Source: Thozetella sp. PMI_491 (lineage: Eukaryota; Ascomycota; Sordariomycetes; Chaetosphaeriales; Chaetosphaeriaceae). From it: a stretch of DNA of 64,000 nt. The position numbers and the translations under genes were made by a program. The notes beneath the pieces are model-generated. The model was not told the origin of the DNA. It worked only from the letters and a program-made list of their open reading frames with translations, and did no database searches. The stretch lies in assembly GCA_021432635.1 (NCBI GenBank), contig MU270058.1, positions 186,001 to 250,000 of the forward strand. Direction: 5' to 3'. Positions 59,012-64,000 of the stretch are shown piece by piece. Positions within the stretch are counted from its first letter, which is position 1, and each line of letters opens with the position of its first letter.

Positions 59012-60210
59012 GTGACGTCGCTCTGCAAAGGCTTGCAGAGGCCCGCAGAGGACAGACTGAGTGAGAGAAAAGTGTGAGAGAGGAAGAGGTGCAATTGTGG
59101 AATGCGCCGGAGTCCTTCAGCCCTTCGACCACAGCGCCGGAATAGATTAAAGAGGCAGTTACATCGAGGCTTTCTTAAGCGACGTCGCGGCGGATGCCTG
59201 CACACCGGCCGAACTGGGTGACCATTGGGGGATCCCAGCGCGGAGCCCAAAAAGTGTCGGGCGGATGCCCGGAGGGGATAGGTGCATTCGGGAATGCGTA
59301 CGGCACGAGGATGGGGGTGAAGGGGGAGGCGTATGACGACGAGTACATACCCGTGAGCGACACGTCTGGGTCAGATGAGGGAGGGAACCTTTCTGGGTAC
59401 GGGGGAGTCAAGATCTTTGGCGCGCGAGGTGTTTGCTGCACAGGGGTGCAACTCCCTCCACCCCTCCTCTCACTCATTCATTCCCTCCCGAACCCCCCCC
59501 CTTCTTCTCCTCCCCTCCCTACCCAGTTCCCTGGTACCTGCTCTTGTCTTGGGCAACCAAAAATACGAACACAAAAGCCGAGGTGCGCTGTCGTGCGTAC
59601 AGAAAACCCCGGTTTCTCGCACCCTCTCTTATGCGCATCCTCATCATCCCATTCTTTTCTTTCGTCCGGTCTCCCATGTCTTCTCTATCTCCCGGCGTTA
59701 CACTGCTGATCGTAAGTGCCGCCCAATCCCGGTACGGAGATGTCAGATTCGAGCCGAGCGGGGGCGAACAAGATCAGTGGTTCGGGCTGGATGCCGAGTC
59801 ACAGGCACGGAGCAAAAGGAATCGAGGGAGCTGAAGGAGAGAGAAAATAACTCTTAACAAACAATGGTATTGCTCTGCTCGGGGAACTAAGACTAGTCGT
59901 TGGAAGATTGCCAGCCACATCGGTGCGATCGCTCTCGGCCCCTCCCCAGCTCCCCAGCGCTAGATGACGGGTGTTTGTGGGCGCCAAGACGCCCGGATCT
60001 TAGTCGGCCCCCAAGGACCCGCTCCTGGCCCCGTAGGGCTGACAACAGGGGGGGTTTGGATGTTGTGTCAGCCTCGGGGACGGAAGGGGGGGGTCGGTGC
60101 TTTGTACCGAACCAGTTGCCACCTAATACCAAGCTATGGCGTACGGGTTCCACGACACAGGGCCTTAATGCATGAAACGTATGCCCGGTGTGGCGTGCCT
60201 TAGAGATCTT

Positions 60211-61473
60211 CTACTGTAGCCATGATTCGGCCAGAGGCTCCGTTACTTTTCCCTCACCGATTTCCACCTGCTGAGGTTTGGCATCGAGGACAACCCCTAG
60301 AAAGCGGACCCATTCGTCGGTCCGATTTGCCCACCTGTCATCGCGTTAATATGGGGATATCTGGGGCATGCACTTGTGTATTCCAGGAAAGAGGAAAAAA
60401 GAGCAATGCGCCACACAAGCCTAGGCCGGCCGAGCTACTGCCACAGACGGCCAGCTGGAAAAGGGGGTGCGCGGGGGGGACATGGGGGGAAGGGGCTAAA
60501 GCGAGGGGCCAGAAAAACGGTCGACTTACGCATGCATGGCGCCCCGTTGGACGACGACCTCACCGGGGTGTATCACGGTCTCCTGGACCTCGTCGTAGGT
60601 ACCCTTCCCATCGGCCACGTTGAAGGCCGCAGGGGGCGTGAGGAGAGTGGCCGTGCCGTTGAGCAGGACTAGGTAGTCGGTTGACGGGGTCCGATGCTGC
60701 AGTTCAAGCGTTAACGCCCTGCGAAAAGTTCGAGAAGAGGATCGAAAAGGGCTAGGAAAGGGAGGACCCGCGCTGGCAATCCCATGCCAACCGCGCCGCG
60801 CCGTATAGATGCCGGATCCTGCGCGGCTATTTGACGGCCCCAGCGCAGCGCGCACGAAAGCTGAAGTTGGGAGGCGCCATGTCGCTGCCATGTGACGGGC
60901 GGAAGGAAGGGGCACGAAAAAAAAATAGAACGCACCATGGGGCTGGTCATCTGCGGCGCGAGGTCCAAATAGTAGATGTTAGCACCGCCAGGTAGCACGA
61001 TTCCTGATCCGGGAACCGAGGATGCCGCATCGCGGATACTGGAGATGGGTGCGTGTTAGCTAGACGGCTCGTGCTATCAGCGGGCCGCGAGTCCCCGACG
61101 GTCGATCTCGGCCCGCCACCGAGTCGGGATCAGCAAAACCGGCCGCTGCAAGAGAGGCCGGCGGGCGGAGCAGTCATATTGGGAGGAAGCTACATAAAGG
61201 CCAAGAAGAAAAAAAAAGGACGACCCAAGAAGAAGGCGGAGAGGAGGAGAAGGGGGGGAGGGGCCAGGGGGGCATTGCTCACGGTGCACTGTTATCGGCC
61301 GGGAAGGAGGCCTCGGTGTTGACAATGACCTTCCCGAACATGCCACCAAAGATCAACTCCGGCTTGAGCTCATCTACAGCAACGCCGACGGCGGGTTCCG
61401 CGTGATCGGGCGTGCTACCCGACAGATTGGACACCACCACGCGTCGGGGGTTGGGGAGTGCGTTGGCCGACAT
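60211..61473 (-). CDS. Small cupin-domain protein, four exons
   Basis: This is a predicted single-domain cupin of 194 aa with unknown reaction. Exons are 61283-61473, 60936-61038, 60530-60696 and 60211-60334; all junctions keep phase, with donors GTGAGC, GTGCGT and GTAAGT and CAG acceptors. The introns are 244, 239 and 195 bp, far longer than others in the window, which is why no single long frame reveals the gene. The start ATG has G at -3. The cupin barrel is seen in HRTPSTDYLVLLNGTATLL and HPGEVVVQRGAMHAWANRT: the second cupin motif (PG..V..RG..H.W.N) is intact. The first has one His and an Asp instead of the usual HxH..E, as in a common fungal cupin_2 group, so metal binding is uncertain. 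No signal peptide is present. Such proteins are often near small-molecule pathway genes, but none is evident here. Confidence 0.83.
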
Positions 61474-62999
61474 GGCGAGCGGATTGGATGCCTGGGGCGA
61501 GGTAACGGAGCCGCGTAAGACGAGACTAGCTAACGAACAGGCTAAGCGCGAGCGCGAGGAGTGTGCCGGCGGTAGAGAGAGAGTGGCCTGGCCGGGTGAC
61601 CTCAGGTAAGAATGGTAAGAATAAGGCTTTCTTGGGTAGGCAGAAGGATGACCGAGTGCTAGCAGATTGGATAGGCCCCAGGACGACGAGGCCAATGGAA
61701 TCCTCTTATACGCCGGCAGACGCCTGCGAGGGATTTCGACGATGTGCCTGTCCGCGCGCCAACAAAGCCTCTATTCCCCCCTCGGACTCTCATGTTCGCA
61801 CTGATCTGACAAATTTCCATGCCACGGCGCTTAGCTATGGGTGTGCCACGGGGATGGGGATGGTCGGTTTGAGGGAAAGCTAGGGAAAGCTAGAGGAAAC
61901 TAGGGGAAGCGCGGAGCAACGTTTTGCCAGTCCAAACCCAGCCAAATACCTTAGGTGGTGTGCGGCGCGGGGAGGGGGAAGGAGCCTCCGAGAATGATGA
62001 ATGCAGAGACGGCAGGTTGGGACTTAGCAAGCAAGCGTTCCCGCACCGGAAAGCAAAATGCGGTAATCATGGTATGCCACGGACGCCGGCTCCTGGGCTT
62101 ACCTGGGATTGGATGCCTGCCCTTTTCGGGTACGCGGGGGCGCCGCTTGTTGGTTCGTCGGCGTTTTGGGTCTTGTCTGGGTCAGTGGCGGCCGCCCCAC
62201 CGACAAATACAATGCTTGACAATCAAGCCAAGTTTGCTGGGCCACCCGCTCTGGCATTTTTTATTGGGCGGGGCTTAGGTTAGCACTTCTTACCTAAGTA
62301 CGGCGCTCCACGGAGCTCCATTTTTTGCGATTGGGACCCACTGCGCACCACCGCCGAGGGAACTACTGCGGGACCACTGCATTGCGGAACAAGGTTATCG
62401 GGGCTATTAGCGTAATACAACGCTCTAGAGGTACATAACTCTGTACCCAGGTTTAAAGGTAGGTCCAGTACCTAGCGCGAGCGAGCCAATCCTCCGAAGC
62501 CCTGGGCGCTACGAGCCCTAACAACAGGAGAGCCCCCCCACCACCCGCACCTCAGCCCCGTTCACTTGGGCTTGGCTTTGGGTTCTAAAGCTACAGCTAG
62601 GTAGTACAGAGTGGCGTGCGCGCGCTTCCCGTCGACCCATGGGTAGGAGTTGGCAGAATCCCTGTACGACGTTGAGCCTTGCCGGCCGGTTCAGGAAGGC
62701 CATAAACATCAACTCGCAAATGCCTGGGCGGATCTGCGGCACAGAGTGCCCGCGTGACACCGTAGCCAAGGGCGAAGGGACGGAGCCCAGGCATCTAGCA
62801 TGCAATTCGCTCTAAATTGGTATCTGCACAGGCACGCCGGCGATGCTGGGAAAATGCAACACGTCGGATCCCATGTCCCCTTGCACCCCTTCGCCAGACC
62901 TGCGCTGCAACCCGGATTCCCTAACGCCGTCCGGTCCGCAAAAAGAACTCCATCCCCAGCAGCCCCCAAATTCCATCCTCGCCAGCCGCAATCTCTTGC
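61474..62999. other. Gene-free region between cupin and RNPS1-like genes
   Basis: This is the upstream flank of the cupin gene and the 3' flank of the RNPS1-like gene. I see no gene. A 4 x 10 bp degenerate tandem repeat lies at 61871-61910. Confidence 0.6.
61871..61910. repeat. 10-bp tandem repeat, four degenerate copies
   Basis: Four consecutive 10-mers share a core of A/G followed by GC or AC: GAGGGAAAGC, TAGGGAAAGC, TAGAGGAAAC and TAGGGGAAGC. It lies about 400 bp upstream of the cupin start codon, on the opposite strand's reading direction. Confidence 0.8.
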
Positions 63000-63971
63000 T
63001 CATCTGCGGGAGAACTCTCTGCTGCGGCTCCTACTGCGCCGGCGCCCGTCGTAGCTTCCGTAACTGTCGCGGCTCGGGCTGCGCCGCCGTCGCTCGCGGG
63101 CGTCGGGGTCATGGGGGCGTCGGTCGCGCGCTTCTGGGCCATCGAAGCGCCTGTAGCCGCCGCCGCGGCCACGCCCCGGCCTGCGTGGAGGGCTGCGCGA
63201 GCGGGACCTGGATGAGTAGGATCGGGACCTACGTCGATAGCGTCCCTCAGCCGGCGAGCCTGGAGACCGTGACCGAGAAGGTGACCGAGATCGCGATCGA
63301 GAGAGGGACCGCGGTCGATAGTTGTCTGGCCGGTGGCCTGCGCGACCGGCGTGGGAGGGCGGTGCAGGAGGGACGGGGGACCGCCGAGGCTGCCCGCCGT
63401 TGGCTGCACGCCCGCCGCGGAAGGAGCGGAAGCCAGGCGCCCCAGGTCGCACGAAACCAGATCGTGGACCGTGGCCCTGGCCCTGGCGATGCCTAGGTGG
63501 GGGTCCTGGAAAGTCGTTGCTGCCACGCCGCGCTGGGGGGGGAGGCGACGGGGAGGCTCGCGCCTGAGGTGCTACGATGGAGACATTGACGGTAGCTCCG
63601 TCGAGCTGCGCTTCGTGCATGTGCTTAACTGCATCACGTGCGTCGGCCTCGTCGTAGTATACAATATAGGCTGAGCCGCGATTGTGGCCGACTGCAAATT
63701 GCCTCCTGTCAGAATCTGCCTCGTAATTCCCAAAGCCGCGTGGGGAAACGAAGAGAATGCAATGCCACCCAACCCCCCCTCAAAGGGAGAGGGGAGTGCG
63801 AAGAGGGATGCTGCAGGGCGCAGGGAGGAAAGGAGTGAAAAGAGGTGGAGATGCGGAATCCTTACACTGTCTGTTGACGGGCAAGTCGAGGGCTTCGATA
63901 TCACCATACACACCAAAGATCTCGCGGAGGTTGTCTTCCCGAACATTCTTGGTCAGGCGCTCAATGACGAT
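63000..63971 (-). CDS. RNPS1-like RRM/RS-domain RNA-binding protein (5' end outside window)
   Basis: This is a nuclear SR-type protein, probably linked to splicing or exon-junction complexes as RNPS1 is in animals. Two exons are visible, 63866-63971 and 63000-63691, joined by a 174-bp intron; an upstream acceptor (CTAG) shows that at least one more exon lies beyond the right edge. The visible part starts inside the RRM at RNP2 (IVIERLTKNV), continues through IFGVYGDIEALDLPVNRQ, and reaches RNP1 across the splice (NRGSAYIVYY) and HMHEAQLDGATVNVSIV. The remaining 190 residues are low complexity: Pro-rich, RGG-like (FRSFRGGR, GRGRGGGYRRF) and long RS-dipeptide stretches (SRSRSRSPSRSRS), ending SREFSRR. 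I chose donor GTAAGG with acceptor GCAG because it gives the FxxNRG spacing seen in the family; a second pairing (GTGTAAGG with GACAG) also keeps frame and would insert a few residues. Confidence 0.88.
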
Positions 63972-64000
63972 CTAGAAAGAGGTGGTGTCAGTGTCAGCCG

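Larger units (their letters stand above)
57420..60210. other. Gene-poor region with poly-G gap and purine tracts
   Basis: I support no gene here. It contains the poly-G/N gap (57894-57987) and GA-rich tracts at 58751-58796 and 58965-59011, with CT-rich stretches between them (58909-58920 and 58931-58941). A 100-codon minus-strand frame at 59178-59477 has some C-ending codons but a weak start and no family. Confidence 0.55.

Noticed and set aside
59178-59477. 100-codon minus-strand frame with some C-ending codons and an internal GTATGT donor
   Set aside because: Weak start context, an overlapping short upstream ATG, and no family or reliable acceptor; could be an exon, but I cannot support a gene model.
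54985-61473. Secondary-metabolite cluster containing SnoaL-like and cupin genes
   Set aside because: No PKS, NRPS, terpene synthase, P450 or transporter lies in between, and the two genes are 5 kb apart.
1-64000. tRNA, 5S rRNA, CRISPR or intact transposon
   Set aside because: Scanning for the GGTTCRA T-loop with flanking stems, 5S-like starts, regular spacer arrays and transposase motifs gave nothing convincing; tRNAscan-SE and RepeatMasker would be decisive.

Overview
This window is nuclear DNA from a filamentous ascomycete. Signs of this are GC-rich coding exons with strong C/G preference at third positions, short 56-130 bp GT..AG introns with CTAAC/CTGAC-like branch sites, an alpha-1,3-glucan synthase, a New1/Elf1-type HEAT-ABC protein and a mitochondrial 2-methylcitrate cycle. 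Protein similarity, judged by eye, points to Sordariomycetes, possibly Sordariales/Chaetomiaceae; this is inference. I support 13 genes, 12 complete and one cut by the right edge, plus one doubtful small ORF. I found no tRNA, rRNA, CRISPR array or intact transposon.

Left part (1.5-10.7 kb): 2-methylcitrate synthase (minus) and 2-methylisocitrate lyase (plus) stand head to head over a 1.09 kb shared promoter region. They supply the first and last steps of mitochondrial propionyl-CoA detoxification. A classical SDR lies tail to tail with the lyase. A glutamine synthetase type I-like gene follows, after a spacer holding a 34-bp minisatellite. Downstream of it lies an AT-rich, TpA-rich block of about 1.1 kb that looks like decayed, possibly RIP-mutated DNA.

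Middle part (18-40 kb): a 2372-aa alpha-1,3-glucan synthase is followed by an unrecognised coiled-coil protein gene, which shares a 430-bp divergent promoter with a New1/Elf1-like ABCF ATPase. After a 7 kb gene-free stretch comes a membrane-anchored GH16 protein.

Right part (40-64 kb): after another 8.2 kb without genes there is a membrane GT2 glycosyltransferase preceded by 850 bases containing no ATG. Then come a GPI-type fasciclin protein, a small SnoaL-like protein, a possible proline-rich microprotein, a poly-G/N assembly gap, a four-exon cupin gene with unusually long introns, and the 3' two exons of an RNPS1-like RRM/RS protein.

Four genes (glucan synthase, GH16, GT2, fasciclin) act on the cell wall or surface. 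All four are on the plus strand, and the first three have long gene-free upstream flanks. I did not find a clearly new multi-gene system. The best leads are the possible dual translation start of the methylisocitrate lyase, the ATG-free leaders of GT2 and GH16, the unknown protein paired with New1/Elf1, a 21-bp palindrome upstream of the SnoaL gene, and the cupin gene hidden among long introns.
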